Below, piece after piece: positions 12,151 through 24,325 of a stretch of DNA of 64,000 nt. The position numbers were made by a program, and so were the translations under genes. Location of the stretch: positions 19,300,001-19,364,000 of the forward strand of contig JAFFJZ010000002.1 of NCBI GenBank assembly GCA_018340375.1, given 5' to 3'. Every line of letters starts with the position of its first letter. Position 1 is the first letter of the stretch. The notes under the pieces were generated by a model. The model ran no database searches. It was not told the DNA's origin and was given only the letters and a program-made list of their open reading frames with translations. Source of the stretch: Gonatopus flavifemur (Eukaryota > Arthropoda > Insecta > Hymenoptera > Dryinidae).

Positions 12151-13232
12151 TTGAAAAATACTCATTAAATATATTCTGGAATAATTAATCAAGGAATTCC
12201 AGTTAACGTTTGACGGATGGTTTGAGAATCATCCACGAGTACTCTTATTTCCTCTCAGTCGACCGCAGATTGTGGTATGACAGTGCACAGCCATGGCTGT
12301 GACATTAAAGGCTTGCGGTGACTGCAGGAGATCCAAGTTTATCGGAACCTTCAAAGTTTAATCAGGGGGATAATAAGTTCAAGCGTATAATTATCCTCGC
12401 AACAAAACTTTATTAAAAATTCCCTGCAATAGAAATTCTTTAATGTACTTGTATTCGTCGCTCATGGAATTATAATGAACGCTAATCAACATTTGCTCAA
12501 AGAAATCGAGATCATTGTGAGAATGAAAATCATTATATCGGCATGGAGTTGAAATCTTTTTTCCATGAAACAAAAAGATGGAATAAAATTGAAAAACACA
12601 ACGCAGGAAATGGAACCCTGTAGTCATTTTGAATCGGCTATATTTATGGAGCATAAAGTGCATTTTATAACAAGTTGAATTCTCGTAATTGCTACCCACT
12701 CCGTCAGGATGTATTATTTTTTTATAACTTTTGGAATTTTATAATGATTCATGTATATTATTCTTCGGCTGCTGTGTGAATTTGATTGATAATGTGTCAT
12801 GTGAATTGAACATCATACGTAATACTCGATTTACATCATAGGTAGATTATAGATCATGTAATGATATCACCGTTACTTAGATTTTCATAGCATTTATGTG
12901 CTATGTTCGACTGATGCTTGTTGAGGGAGTGAAATTTTCATCACACTGTCACAGCTGCTTTCTGCTGTTTATCTTCTATGTTGACATTTGATTTTTCGAT
13001 TGAGTGTAAACTTCTTTGGGAAGAATTAATGGATGATGATGTCGACTGATATACGATAAACTCTTGCTAGTCACCTGAAATTATTAGAATCGTTGGGTGA
13101 TTGATAAAATGAGGTGGTTTCGTAATAAGTGGATACTGTGACCACGTGGTATTCTCGCCACAGCGATACAAGCGGAAATACCACACGCTGAATGATCAGG
13201 AAAGTTAGAAAAATTCACATCTACAAAAGCTT
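12151..13232. other. Unassigned spacer
   Basis: The 102-codon minus-strand ORF at 12391-12699 has no recognisable domain. Nothing else can be supported. Confidence 0.4.
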
Positions 13233-13563
13233 CCCCAGTAGAAATTGTGATTGGGAATTAGATGGGCCCCAGCTATTTTTCCCAGTTGTTAGGTTGGTTT
13301 ATAGCTAGTTTTGTAACGCACTTCCTGGCCTGTGCCCATCCAGATGTCCCAGGGAATTGCCAGAATCTTGTTCAAATTGGTATGTGCAATAAAATCACAC
13401 CTATAAATAAGGTTGCTTTTGAATTTATTTCCATTAAAAAACCAACTAAATGTTTGGGCACTAAAGTCAAATTGGGCTGAAATGTATTATCCCGTTGCTC
13501 CCACGTGGGTCCCATCTAGTACGTGAATGGTAAATGGGACGCCCAGACAAATTCCTACCAGGG
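13233..13563. mobile_element. CCC-type element, TSD TT
   Basis: Left end CCCCAGTAGAAATTGT, right end read on the minus strand CCCTGGTAGGAATTTGT. A second paired block, AGATGGG[A/C]CCC, lies further in. TT flanks both sides. Ends resemble those at 50117-50236. No coding capacity; the 72-codon ORF inside is incidental. Confidence 0.78.
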
Positions 13564-14957
13564 TTTATAAGAAAGAAAGAGTGAGATCGAACAAGGATTA
13601 ATCAAATCAAAAAATAATTGATCAACAATTACGAAGAATGGAAGGACTTCAATTTTAACGAGATCACCCTGTACATGCATATGCATTTATCCATAAATGT
13701 ATAAAGACGAAGAAAGAGAGTTCAGTGATCTTGTATAATGATCAAAGAGAAAGAGATGGATAAATGAAGAGAAAGAGTGACCTCGTAATATGCAGAGGGA
13801 AAGGAAACAAGTATGACGAACAAGTGTGACACCGCGAACCACGGAGGGAAAGAGAAAAATAGATGTAAGTATAATCTCAGTTACCAAAAGTACAGTTAAC
13901 TCCTTTCTTGACCGTGAAAGAAAAAGTAATAAGAAAATGCGTAGATGAACGATCGGATTAACATTCAAGATGATCATACTTACATTTACAATTATGACAA
14001 GAAATGGTTTAAAGTGCTCGTTGAGGGCATATCACGTTTCTCACATTGGACTATACGTATCGCATTATGATCAGATCGAACCGATAAAGGAGGAAAACGC
14101 ATTCCGTGTGCAGCGATTCTTACGGATATGATGTGCTGCACGAATGAGAAAGGAAAGAAGGAGACCCAATAGAGTCACTCTCGTTTTCAATACTAGTCAA
14201 CAAGGCTGTTGGTAAAGACAACTTTCTGCCTCTTCCTGACAAGCTCTACGCGGAAAGTTGTTCCTGTTATGAATATGAAGGTTTCATTCTTTTATAAAAC
14301 GATCGGATTATCTGTTTTCTTATTTTTCTTCACCAAATCAAGATGAAATTGTGCTATCGAATGAATAGAATCACGAGAAAAATCTGTTACTTTCTCAACA
14401 TTGTCTAACAAGAATGTTATATAAAATTATGTAACAATCGTACTGCAACAAAAATTCTTGAATATTACATCGATGATGATCGAGTTGGTGATATTAATGT
14501 ACTTATGAATATATGCGTATAGAAAGTTGATTACGGTGGAAATTATACGATTAAAATATTTTATATCTACTTTGTGTTTGAGGACTTTGATGAATTATAT
14601 TACAAACTGATCTTGAGGAAATTCCTTTCTATTCTGTGGGATTTAGCCATTTTTTGTCTCTCTTCTTAATGAGATATGATTTCCATGTGCAGATATGATT
14701 GGAACTTGTTTTTATATAATAATGATAAATGCTGTATCCATTGAAATACTCTTGTGAGGTATTATTTTTCGTGATGAAATTACGTTTTGTATATCTTTAG
14801 GGGTACCAGCTGTTGAGTGAATGACTATTGCAAAGAAGAATTGATTAGAAATTTAATTATAGTTTAAGAATTTTTGGTTCGAAAATTTCGTAGAAGTGAT
14901 AGAATTTTATATCAATTATTCCACGAAATTATTGCCTGCACGAAAAGACCGAGTCCA
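13564..14957. other. Unassigned spacer, A/G-rich in part
   Basis: 13690-13960 is purine-rich on the plus strand (repeated AAAGAGA words), which produces a long minus-strand ORF of low complexity. No gene or paired repeat is seen. Confidence 0.4.
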
Positions 14958-15156
14958 CCCTGTTACAAAAATCCAGCTTGGAACCTGCGTTGTTAGCTAA
15001 GACTCCACCTGGAATCAAGAATCCCAACTGGATTCCATGTTGGATTTCCAATTCCAACTGGGATTCCACCTGGAAATGAGGAAACCCAGCTGGAAACGCA
15101 GGTAAATTTCGGAGCTGGAATCCACACCGAATCCCAGCTGGATTTTCGTGACAGGG
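14958..15156. mobile_element. CCC-type element with CCAGCTGG-word interior, TSD CA
   Basis: Left end CCCTGTTACAAAAATCC, right end GGATTTTCGTGACAGGG, flanked by CA on both sides. The 199-bp interior is a chain of CCAGCTGGAA/TTCCACCTGG words in both orientations, giving multiple alternative stems. Two overlapping minus-strand ORFs only read this repeat. Confidence 0.75.
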
Positions 15157-16143
15157 CATTGATATTTAGAAAAATGACTGTCAATTTAGGAACAAAGGGG
15201 ATCATAGAAGAATATTCGTCCTGAATTTACCATGAGTTGATAGTTTTACTGTAAGAAATAACAATAAAGCGACCAACCTTTGATATTTTCACTCCGAATT
15301 TTCGTTAAACTCACACCGAATATTTTTGCTCGTTTTCCCTAAATTAACAGTCCATTGAATATTCTTTTAATTATTAATAAACCAAGTCCTTCCGTGTGTG
15401 GAAAATATGAAAGAAATCACAATAAACATCTTAAAAACGTTTCGTATGCACCTTCATGCAACAACCTCAAATACTTTGGATAAGTAATTTCTTTAATAAT
15501 TGCAGCGTATAATTTTACAGGGAGTTTCGATCGTTCAAAGTCCAAGCCAGGAAACTGAAGTCTTTTGCAATTTTTATATCCGATCCTTCCTCTCGCTAAT
15601 CGTTTTTACAAACTTGTCGCGACCCCAGGCAGTAATTTGAGACATGATTATTTACGTTGAGCTGCAAAGAATTGAATAATATCCGTTTCGCGTGGCTCGC
15701 GTATGAATGAAAATGGATTTGTTTTCAATCCATAAAATCGTGATCTATATTTTCTATAATATGATGATGCATAAAATAAAGAAATGAGTCAAAAATTATG
15801 AAATATAGGGTATTATAATTCAAATTGTTAACGGGTTCAAAGATACATGTACACGTATCCCGGTTGAGAGTTGAAGTTAATATGGAGTTGAAGCAGAACT
15901 GTATGTGAAAGTAACTGCAAGGTAGGGAAACTGAAGTCAACTTGTGTATACGTAACACGAGATAAGCATCATCTTATCGAGCTGAATTCGGATCCAATCC
16001 TGATTCCAGAGGATTAATGTTATTTTTCCTGTAGTTATTAATCATAAGTAGTAGAGTTGTTGTTGAGGACAGCTCCGGAAATAAACGATTTGGAGCCATC
16101 CGAACAAATCCCCATGCTGAAAGAATTCGCTGGAACATTTATA
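15157..16143. other. Unassigned spacer
   Basis: No gene-like ORF and no delimitable repeat. The 77-codon minus-strand ORF at 15725-15958 has no recognisable domain. Confidence 0.4.
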
Positions 16144-16386
16144 CAGTGGAAAAACAACAATTCTTCCAAGTAAATAAATAGTTTATTTGTCCTCTCTCGA
16201 TAAAATATTTCTTAGGAATAATGAAATATTCAATCGAATCGAATAATGCTTGCCCCAAATAAATTGATCTTCTGAATGAATAATTTATTTGTCACAAGTA
16301 ATCAGTTTTTGCATCTAATTGAATATTGAATTTCTACAAATGAATATTTTATGGAGAGAGAGGACGAATCAATACTTTTTCCAGTG
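16144..16386. mobile_element. 243-bp MITE, copy 3 (inverted), TSD TA
   Basis: Ends CAGTGGAAAAA and TTTTTCCAGTG with TA on both sides. The interior is the reverse complement of copies 1 and 2 and the length is again 243 bp. Confidence 0.9.
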
Positions 16387-16566
16387 TAGAACGTAGGAAA
16401 GGTTCTCCGAACGTTCAGAAAACATCCCAGGGACACATTCTGCTGTTAGGGTTTCATTTGAAAAATTAAACTGTGGAATTTCAGTGATCGAGGGAAAAGT
16501 AGAAATAGGAACTTATAGGAAATATCACTTCCAGCTGTTCAAAAACTTACTCATTTTTACAGGCTG

Positions 16567-16745
16567 CACAGAAAAAAAGTATTTATTTGAATCTAAGAAA
16601 TTGTTATTTGAGTAGGTCCGAATGAACAAAAATGAATATTTTTTTTTATACAAATGAACAAAATATTTATTTCTGTCAAAGAAATATCTATTTGGACCTA
16701 TTCAAATAACAATTCCTTAGATTCAAAGAAATACTTTTTTCTGTG
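16567..16745. mobile_element. Palindromic MITE, CACAG ends, TSD TG
   Basis: Arms of ~58 bp: CACAGAAAAAAAGTATTTAT at the left and its near complement ending ACTTTTTTCTGTG at the right. Inner block TTGAATCTAAGAAATTGTTA is paired with TAACAATTCCTTAGATTCAA. Flanked by TG on both sides. Confidence 0.8.
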
Positions 16746-16971
16746 TGTACAATAATTTTTTGAAGAATTTCCACTTGCTCTTGTACGGGAATTTCACGGT
16801 AATTTTTAAAACAAAATTCTTTCAGTACGTACAAAAATTTTTTGCTTTCGCTAATGCTGACAATTATTTCTGCAGAATTAATGTTGATCAAAACCATTGT
16901 TCGTAATTGATGGCTTGGTTTCGTGCATCAATTTAAGCCTGGAGTAAGTTAAGCATCAAAAATAATTGGTA

Positions 16972-17174
16972 CACTGAAAGAAAAACGACCAACCAGGCCA
17001 TTCGTGGCTGCAATGACCTTGAAATCTGGTTGTGTCCACCAGGAAATTGGTTGTGGCTATTTTGGGCTTCAACCATTTTCTATGGTCGTCACAACCAGAT
17101 TTCCTGGTGGGCACAATTAGATTTCAAAGTCATTGCAACTACGAATGGCCTGGTTGGTCGTTTTTCTTTCAGTG
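16972..17174. mobile_element. Palindromic MITE, CACTG ends, TSD TA
   Basis: Almost a full 203-bp palindrome: CACTGAAAGAAAAACGACCA at the left, its complement ending CTTTCAGTG at the right. Paired blocks AACCAGGCCATTCGT and CCAGGAAAT[T/C]GGTTGTG lie within. TA on both sides. The two forward ORFs starting at 17030 are read-through of the right arm. Confidence 0.9.
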
Positions 17175-17176
17175 TA

Positions 17177-18287
17177 GGCTGTCGCGTAGCCGCGACCGTC
17201 AGTCTTGGTGTAAACTTGGTCCCCAGAGCGAGAAATGATGTTATCATTCCACAATACTACCATCCCAGATCAATCTTCATTTCTTTTCATATGGGTGCTA
17301 TCAAAATTGAACAAAAATGCCTTGAGTGGACGTGATGAGAACATGATACGGACCAATAAAATTGAATCTTGATCGATCTTGTTTACAAACAAATGACCTT
17401 CCACCATCTGGCTGTGAAGTATTACAAGGCATAGGTATGTTATGTTAGAATCAAAAATTCTATACTATATTGTACTATTGATTTGATAGAATAACATTTC
17501 CATGGCATCATTACATTGACATTGATTATTATTATTATTATTATTATCACTGAAGTTGAGGGAACTATATCTTCAGACAGTTATCGTAACCAGATCAACA
17601 ATATCCTTCCGTTGATATCCTTTGACACATTGAGCAGCAGCTAGTTTGTCATCATAGCACCGTAACGAAAGAATCATCTGAATACCAAGGAAGAAAGTGT
17701 TGCTGAATTGATAATAATCATTCTTGAATGCTACAGTGACGAGCTCTTTCTAATTTCACTCCGGACTTGACTTCTACTGGTTTTATCACCCTCTTTTTTT
17801 TTCATGAGGGAATTTTATAGAAGATTTTGAAAATCTTTTCCTAGACAGCACAGCAGTTCAGAATGAGTGCATGATGAATAAATTTGGAACTATGAGAATT
17901 GATAAAGAGTTCTTGATGAATACAACAGGGACTGTTCTGCCGTCTGGGTCAGGATTCATTCAGGCTCGATTGTAGGATTCAGAATTTATTAATTTCTGAT
18001 GAAAATTTGAAGAAATTCTCTTGCAATTCAGGTCTGATGGTTAGTAGCAAATTTATAAACATTCTGAATAGTCTGAAAAAATTTAAAAGTAAGAACCGGG
18101 TCTAGATCTACGCAGTGTAATGCGTTAGAATGTTTTGAAATGTTCCAGAGGCAGAGTGAACTGTGTGGATCTACTCCTTTAAGAGAAATTCATCTATAAG
18201 TCTCTGACTATGACTCCATATCCAATATATTCATTACTTATGGTTACGTTCAACATAAATTTATATCTCCACAGTTATTTTGATTGA
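17177..18287. other. Unassigned spacer
   Basis: No gene-like ORF. Contains the (ATT)n tract listed separately. A GCCGTCTGGGTC word at 17940 recurs at 39930. Confidence 0.4.
17525..17548 (+). repeat. (ATT)n microsatellite
   Basis: About eight uninterrupted ATT units. Confidence 0.95.
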
Positions 18288-18515
18288 ACCTTCAGTCTTG
18301 ACACCTCATTCGCGCAACCACTACCCCACACAAGTGCGAATTTGGCTTTCCAATTTTCATCCTGTGTAATTTCGTGAAAATAAATCAAGATGAAAGTGAA
18401 AATTACATGAATCCAGGATGAAATTTTCTGAGAAATCCAATGATGGTGATAGGTGAAAGAGATTGTTTATTGAATTTTTGGCGGTGCGAATTCGCACTCG
18501 TGTGGAGGCTGAGGG
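18288..18515. mobile_element. Possible TTAA-flanked element with CCACACNAGTGCGAA arms
   Basis: The right end reads CACTCGTGTGGAGGCTGAGGG followed by TTAA, matching the CCCTCAG end of 43350-43802. CCACACAAGTGCGAATT at 18326 pairs with the complement at 18484-18505. The left end may be ACCTTCAG after TTGA (a mutated TTAA at 18284), which is uncertain. Confidence 0.4.
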
Positions 18516-19044
18516 TTAAGGTTCCTTGCAATGAATGAGCTGGCGTTTGAAATTGAACTCGATTCTAGCATTTAGATCAATGAAGCTCAAATAAATCCAT
18601 CATTGATTCCCCATTGCTGACTGATAAGGTATTCCATCATCAAAAGCCTCGATAATCACTGACCGATCACTGGGTCAGCCATCAATTCTATCATTGACGG
18701 TTCATTTCTCACCATTGCTGGGCCCAAGTGATCATCCAGCATTCAATCATCGATGGGTGCCATTATTGAACTATTCGTAGAACTCTGTTGAGGTTCGAAT
18801 TTGATTTCCAAGGTTTTCTACCTCTCTCATCGAGCGTGACAGTGATTCCAGAGTCCATGGTCGAGGACATATCTATGAAATGAATTGAAGAATAAAAAGT
18901 TCTAAACCCTTCAGCACTGTACCCAAGACAAGAACAAAAATAAAAATAAATTTCCTCGCAGTACTTTCAAACAATGACGAAAATAATTGTACGATTGGAA
19001 CCCTGAGTTTCACTTTTTCAATTTTCTCATTGTAATAATTTCTA
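18516..19044. other. Spacer with degenerate CATTGCTGGNCC words
   Basis: 18600-18790 contains repeated CCATTGCTG/ATCATCGATGG words resembling the family Q segments at 22700-22920, 23830-24325, 47587-47880 and 48160-48600. No borders can be set. Confidence 0.3.
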
Positions 19045-19259
19045 CACGCAGAAAAAAGATGTGTTGAACAGTCCCATAATTTATTGAGGATTAGCGCCAG
19101 TCTGTGATGAATTGATCAAGAGTACCCTAATTTCTTATAGAAATACGTCTAATTATGAGACTTTTTGAAAGTAAATTCAAGTGAAAACTCTGTCTGTCAG
19201 AGACTGGCGCTGATCCTCAATAAATGATGGGACTTTTCAAAACATCTTTCTTCTGCGTG
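19045..19259. mobile_element. MITE, CACGCAGAAAA ends, TSD TA
   Basis: 215 bp. Left arm CACGCAGAAAAAAGATGTGT, right arm ending TTTCTTCTGCGTG; paired inner block ATTGAGGAT[T/C]AGCGCCAGTC. TA on both sides. Arms of about 65 bp with few mismatches. Confidence 0.9.
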
Positions 19260-19261
19260 TA

Positions 19262-20384
19262 TATCCCAGATAAAATTGCTCATCTCCATAAGATTTCGGG
19301 AGATGAACTATAAACAATACCAAGGAGAAGAAACGAATCAACGAAATTTTTCTTCCTAAGGGGCCTTTTTTAAAAACTTCTGAAAGATTTCTAAAAACAT
19401 TCTCGAAGAGATCTTTCACATATGAAACTGCTTTATACTTTCAAATGAAGTCTTTCATTGTTACGTAAGAATTCTTAAAAACTCCTCAATCATTCCTCAC
19501 AATATTATGAAGCCAAAAAGTTCTATGGGAGATGGTATATACAAACAATTAAAACCATCCACAATTCTCAATAAATGTAATTATACTCGACGATTTGATT
19601 ATTCGTTGACCAAGAGGAACTAAAGGATCTATTCTCACAGAAATAGAATTTAACCTTGTATCCTAATTCAAACCGAGTGCCAAATTTTGAAACTCAAGCT
19701 TCTTGGCAAGAGTTTTTGTTCCACCCATGCGTTTGATAAGTTGTGAACTTTCAAAGGAATAAATTTAATTACCAAAATCAAAATTTCAAACAATGCGGTA
19801 AAAAACGATCTCGGGTTTTCGGTGTGAATTGTCTCAAATTCAACATTATAAATATTCAAAAACATGAAAAGAACTGAAGGTAGAACTAGAAGCAATCTAA
19901 GAGAAAGTGAAGGAAAAAGGGAGTCGTCGACTTGCCGCTAGAACCATGATAGAGAGGTACCTTACATCCAAGCTCACCTTCTCCTATTTTATATCTCAAA
20001 TCAGTCTTTTCCAACATTCGCCTATTTAAAACTTCAAACCGACACAGCCAACGGCAAATTATCAAACGTGGGAAATGAAATCAAGGCTCAAACTCCAATG
20101 TTATATACAAACTTTGATGATATAATCACGCATATAAAATCATGTTTCATTAAACGGATGGCTCAACACCTCGATTCAATGTCGTTCACTTCCTCATTCC
20201 AATTCAAATGAAGTTGACGAAAAAACCAAATGAACAAGTAAACAATGAATATTTCTGCATATAAAAATCGAAGGGAAATTTTACATTCATGTATTTATCG
20301 AAAAGTAAAAGTATATCATTTCTCTTTTCATTCATTGTTTGTTTGTTCAAATGGACACGCTAATGAATTTTGAACCATCCGGAA
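19262..20384. other. Unassigned spacer
   Basis: The 75-codon minus-strand ORF at 19668-19895 has no recognisable domain. Nothing else is seen. Confidence 0.4.
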
Positions 20385-20413
20385 GTGTGTGTGTGTGTGT
20401 GGGGGGGGGGGGG
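20385..20413 (+). repeat. (GT)8 followed by a run of 13 G
   Basis: A compound simple repeat; the G run is a likely spot for length error or polymorphism. Confidence 0.95.
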
Positions 20414-21254
20414 ATGAAGTTTGGAAGACTGACTCCTTCAACGATTTTTCCCTTATTTTTGTAGATCGAAGGAACGGAATTTGAATTTCATTATCACCTC
20501 AACGTAACGTGGGATGGATTGATCGTTGACTCCACGTTGATTACGTAACCAAGGCTCACGTTCTTACAGGGAGAAATATATCTTTATTATTGTATCAATC
20601 TATCCTACAATTTGTTCAATATTTCCTACACGCCAGAGATTACGTATGTAATCAAACAACTGGTTATACAAGATATAGTTTTCTAATACACGGTTCCTCA
20701 TTCTCCAATCATCCATTCTATAATCATTTTTTACGTTATAAAATCTGAAAAGATCTAACAGGGAATAATATAACGAATCGCATTTGCGTGACGATTTTCA
20801 TACTTTCATTAAGTTTGCATTGTCTCGGATGATCCTATGATGATAATGATGATCTCTGAGAACGAACGAACTGTGATTAACAAAACTTTCATCTTCACGG
20901 AATCGTTACAGGAGACGAAATACAAGATTTCGAAGTATTAGTTTTTCAATAACCTTTCCGTCAAATCGATATTACGTGAAGTAAAGTATAGATAAATCAC
21001 ATTCTAACATTCAACCGCATGTATCATAAGATAGCTTTTCACTCGAGCGATTAGCAGATTTCTCATGTAACAGATGCAGCGTGTACAATTTCCTATACGG
21101 GATCGATTATGTATATCCATGCATCCATGTGTATACGTGCCTGTACATGTAATCAGCCAGGGTATAATATAATCCTAATTTATTTGACTTGAATTATATA
21201 TCAATGTACATATACATTTATGATGAAAGAAGATAAAATAAGGAAGCAACTCAC
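20414..21254. other. Unassigned spacer
   Basis: No gene-like ORF or inverted repeat. If the donor at 21255 is real, this is the start of a minus-strand intron. Confidence 0.35.
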
Positions 21255-21600
21255 CTCTGCAAAATCAATTGATTCTCCTGTTTCCTTCTTTTGCTTATCA
21301 CACTTTCATTTTCAATGAATTCCTAAGAAGAATTGTGGTATCCCTACGTGGATGAGGATGAACGACTCGGAGGTGACACTGTCTCGAGGGATGTGCTTTT
21401 TTTGAGAGAGGGGGTTGTGGAACCGGAACAACCAACACCGAAGTCAGAAAAAAAAAGAATCCAAGTAGCTGGAGGGTATCGTTTTGGACGTTTCACGTTT
21501 ACACGTTTCGTGTATAAACACTGAATCTTTACTATGTTGTAATTGTAACAACACGTCACGTCCCGGTGTTCCCTAGAGGACTGAGATGGTATCAATCAGG
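21255..21600 (-). other. Possible 5' exon of a minus-strand gene
   Basis: Read on the minus strand, the sequence ends GCAGAG followed by GTGAGTTGC, a strong splice donor with the exon's last base at 21255. The 21340-21960 stretch upstream is clearly richer in G+C than its surroundings and holds no repeat I could pair. Its minus-strand ORF (21595-21344) closes before the donor, so the exon would be untranslated or begin coding elsewhere. A forward ORF overlaps, so the strand is not certain. The 21600 border is arbitrary. Confidence 0.25.
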
Positions 21601-22699
21601 GTTCCACGCGACTTACTGGTACCACGGCGAAGCCGACCACAGAGTGCAATCGACAACGATGAAAGAAGTGGGATGTTAAAGCACACTTCTTGGGGTCCCA
21701 ACAGGTATGTTGGTCGAAGAAACATAGGAAGGAGGCAAACGATGGTTAGATGGTGTGTACGTGTATGGGCGGGTGTGTATATATCGACTCTCTACGTGTA
21801 TGATCAACGGTAAACGTCAATTTGTTGGTCAGTCGTGTTGTGTATATAGGTATATAGTTATATATAACTGGATGGTGGGGTCCTCCCGGTCTTAACGGGG
21901 TATCACCGAAGCCAAGAATCAAGGGGGAGAAAACACCCCACTTCTGTGCCTCCTCCTTAACGAGTCCAGTTCCACTTGATACTTGTATTGTACAAATGCA
22001 ATTGCGAGTATACGTACGTGAATGCCGGCGGCGATGGTGACGTGATCAAGAATGTATGGAACCGTACACAATATTTTGCTTTCGCGTTTATCAAAGCTTT
22101 CGTGTCCGATTTTCCTACGTGTTCCTTACACTTCGATGGGAAATTAGGACGTTCAGAAATCCTCATATCGATGTAATACGATGAGACTCAATATAATTTC
22201 TATGCAGAATCAAATGAAAAAATGAATGATGAATATATCTTGCGTTTGTCCAAAGATTCCGAATTTTCAAACGTTTCAATCGAGAAAGTTAGGTTCGTTC
22301 CATTGACAGCGGTAGATCAGTTTAGAAGGAATGACGCTCTTAGGTGAGATTTTCAGAAAATAAAGTATGCAAAAATTATGTGGAAAGTTTTACAGAGACA
22401 ATATTTGAAGTTCAAAGCAGTAGCAATCATTTTTGATCTTTCAAAATCTATTATTTTCTCTAGATATTCAAGGATCATGAAAAGAAATGCCATTCAATTT
22501 CATCCTATTTTTGATCAATTTTATCCTGTAGGATTTAAATTTAGGGAATACGAAAAAAATTATGGAAGAAAACATGTTTCACACATGTGACAAAATTTTG
22601 GAAATTTAGTTCAACAAAAATTCATTCAACATATAATGATTCAAGATCATTCTTAAATTGCTTAGAAAAATTAAATGAGCTCTTAGTTCTAAAAATTTT
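21601..22699. other. G+C-richer island, then A+T-rich spacer
   Basis: 21601-21960 continues the G+C-richer island and could hold a promoter for a minus-strand transcript; I see no convincing core element. 21961-22699 is unassigned spacer with short, overlapping ORFs on both strands. Confidence 0.3.
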
Positions 22700-22920
22700 T
22701 AGGTCCCGCTGACAATGAAATATAGCTAGGCACAATGTTGATAGGCGAGGCTTGGCGATCTATAAATATTAAATGTTGATCAACAACAAATATAATGTTG
22801 CACCGATATCGGTGTTCAACGAATTCCGGTTGTCAGCCTACCATTGATTCACAATTTCGCCAGGTTTGGCGCTTGCTAGGCTCATCCTGGGTCCAACATT
22901 AACCGAACGATATTTTCTAT
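22700..22920. repeat. Family Q repeat fragment
   Basis: Contains TGACAATGAAATATAGCTAG, whose complement recurs degenerately at 48540-48590, and GGCGCTTGCTAGGCTCATCC-like words typical of this family. No terminal repeats could be set. Confidence 0.35.
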
Positions 22921-23052
22921 TGAAAGCGAGGATCATTTGAAACGTGGTTGAATATTGCCACAAACTTTGGTCCAGTCTGGATAAAAATGAGTTTTCAATG
23001 TAGCGCCGATCATTGATAATAGCATGGTCCAAAATTTACATGCTCCTTAACT

Positions 23053-23267
23053 CCCAGATAACATGTAAGCTTGTCATAAGCTTGCCAGACTTGTCATTCG
23101 ATTGTTTTTGACTTGTTATTAACAACCTTGTCAGTGTAAGGCTGCTACAACTCCGCTGCAGGGTTTTGTAAGCTTGTACCATTGTCGTGTGTCAACTAGG
23201 AGGCTTATGTCAACCTTGTCCCAAGCTTACCTGACAACATTGCAACAAGGTTGAATTGCTATCTGGG
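23053..23267. mobile_element. CCC-type element with AAGCTTG words, TSD CT
   Basis: Left end CCCAGATAACATGTAAGC, right end AATTGCTATCTGGG, flanked by CT on both sides. The 215-bp interior repeats AAGCTTG/CTTGTC words in both orientations. Confidence 0.75.
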
Positions 23268-23407
23268 CTTTTAACTTTTGATGGCTGAATTGCTAGCTAA
23301 GTTACCGATCGAGTGTTTCTCGCAATTAGTGAGAGATGTACATACGGAATATATAAGACTGAAATAATTCTCTGAAAGATCAATCAATCGTTCTTTGTTA
23401 CAGGTTA

Positions 23408-23623
23408 ACCTGATTAAAAAAACCATTGATTCTCGCCAAATCTCATTGAATCTTGTACAACGTTCTGACCAAATCTTATTCAAGTATTTTTCAATGAGAT
23501 TTAATCAGATGAATGTATTTTTCCAATGTGATTCTGATTGAATTTTGTACAATGTTCTGACCGTTCTGACCAAATCCCATTAAATTTCATGTGATCAGAT
23601 TCTATGGATTTTTTTAACCAGGG
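23408..23623. mobile_element. CCC-type element, TSD TA
   Basis: The right end read on the minus strand is CCCTGGTTAAAAAAATCC; the left end is ACCTGATTAAAAAAACC with the first C mutated. TA on both sides. Interior repeats CGTTCTGACCAAATC and CTCATTGAATCTTGTAC phrases. Related in sequence to 62632-62759 and, degenerately, 47415-47545. Confidence 0.72.
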
Positions 23624-23829
23624 TACACCAGAGGGCTGCTACTGCCGATCCATATTGTGTAAAATCCTCAAGGCAAACTTTAGCGACAAAAAACACAGAG
23701 TTGTTTACAAATAGATGAGGAAAACCCAATAAGATCCCAAACAACATATATTGGAAATTGTGAAATGCGTATACTCTTTATATAATTTTGGATTAATCAT
23801 TTTTTACAGTTTTACCATTGGCGCAAGAT

Positions 23830-24325
23830 CGATGAACAAATTTTTCCATTGTTTGCCAATGATGGTCTATTTCATTGCCACTCCTGCACCAACGATGGGG
23901 CTCCATTGAAAAAACACACGGAAAAAAATAATTAGCTATTATTTGGATAGCTAGAAATTAGCTATGGGAGCCAAATTTTAGCCACCACAGCTACTCGCTT
24001 AGTAGTAGCAGCACGAAATGTAAAATTGGACAGCTGATTTATTTGGCTATCCAAATATTAATCACAAAATCTGTGCAGTTACAGCCACGATTTCATACTG
24101 TGGTAGGTAAAAAATAGCTGGAGCTACAATTATGTTAGCTATATCTAGAAGTGAAAAAAGGGTGCTAAAAAAATGAGTAGCTGCTACAGCTATTCCATTT
24201 TTTTGTGTGCACATTGATCAATCATAAAATGATATTGTCATTTCAGTGTTGCGCTATGCTTGGTTGACAAGCCTCGGCCATACTTCATCTACATTGCCCC
24301 ATGCTCGCGCCAACGGTGAATTTCT
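23830..24325. repeat. Family Q repeat, split by a MITE
   Basis: The flanks of the MITE at 23917-24209 carry GCACCAACGATGGGGC on the left and TGTTGCGCTATGCTTGGT on the right. The right part is the complement of 47650-47700 (ACCAGGCATGGCGCAACTC plus the following CTGAAATGATAA), so the same family lies inverted at 47587-47880. Confidence 0.5.
23917..24209. mobile_element. MITE, CACGG/CACAC ends, TSD CA
   Basis: Left end CACGGAAAAAAATAATTAGC, right end CATTTTTTTGTGTG. Interior is full of AGCTA words in both orientations. CA flanks both ends. It interrupts the family Q segment around it. Confidence 0.7.
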
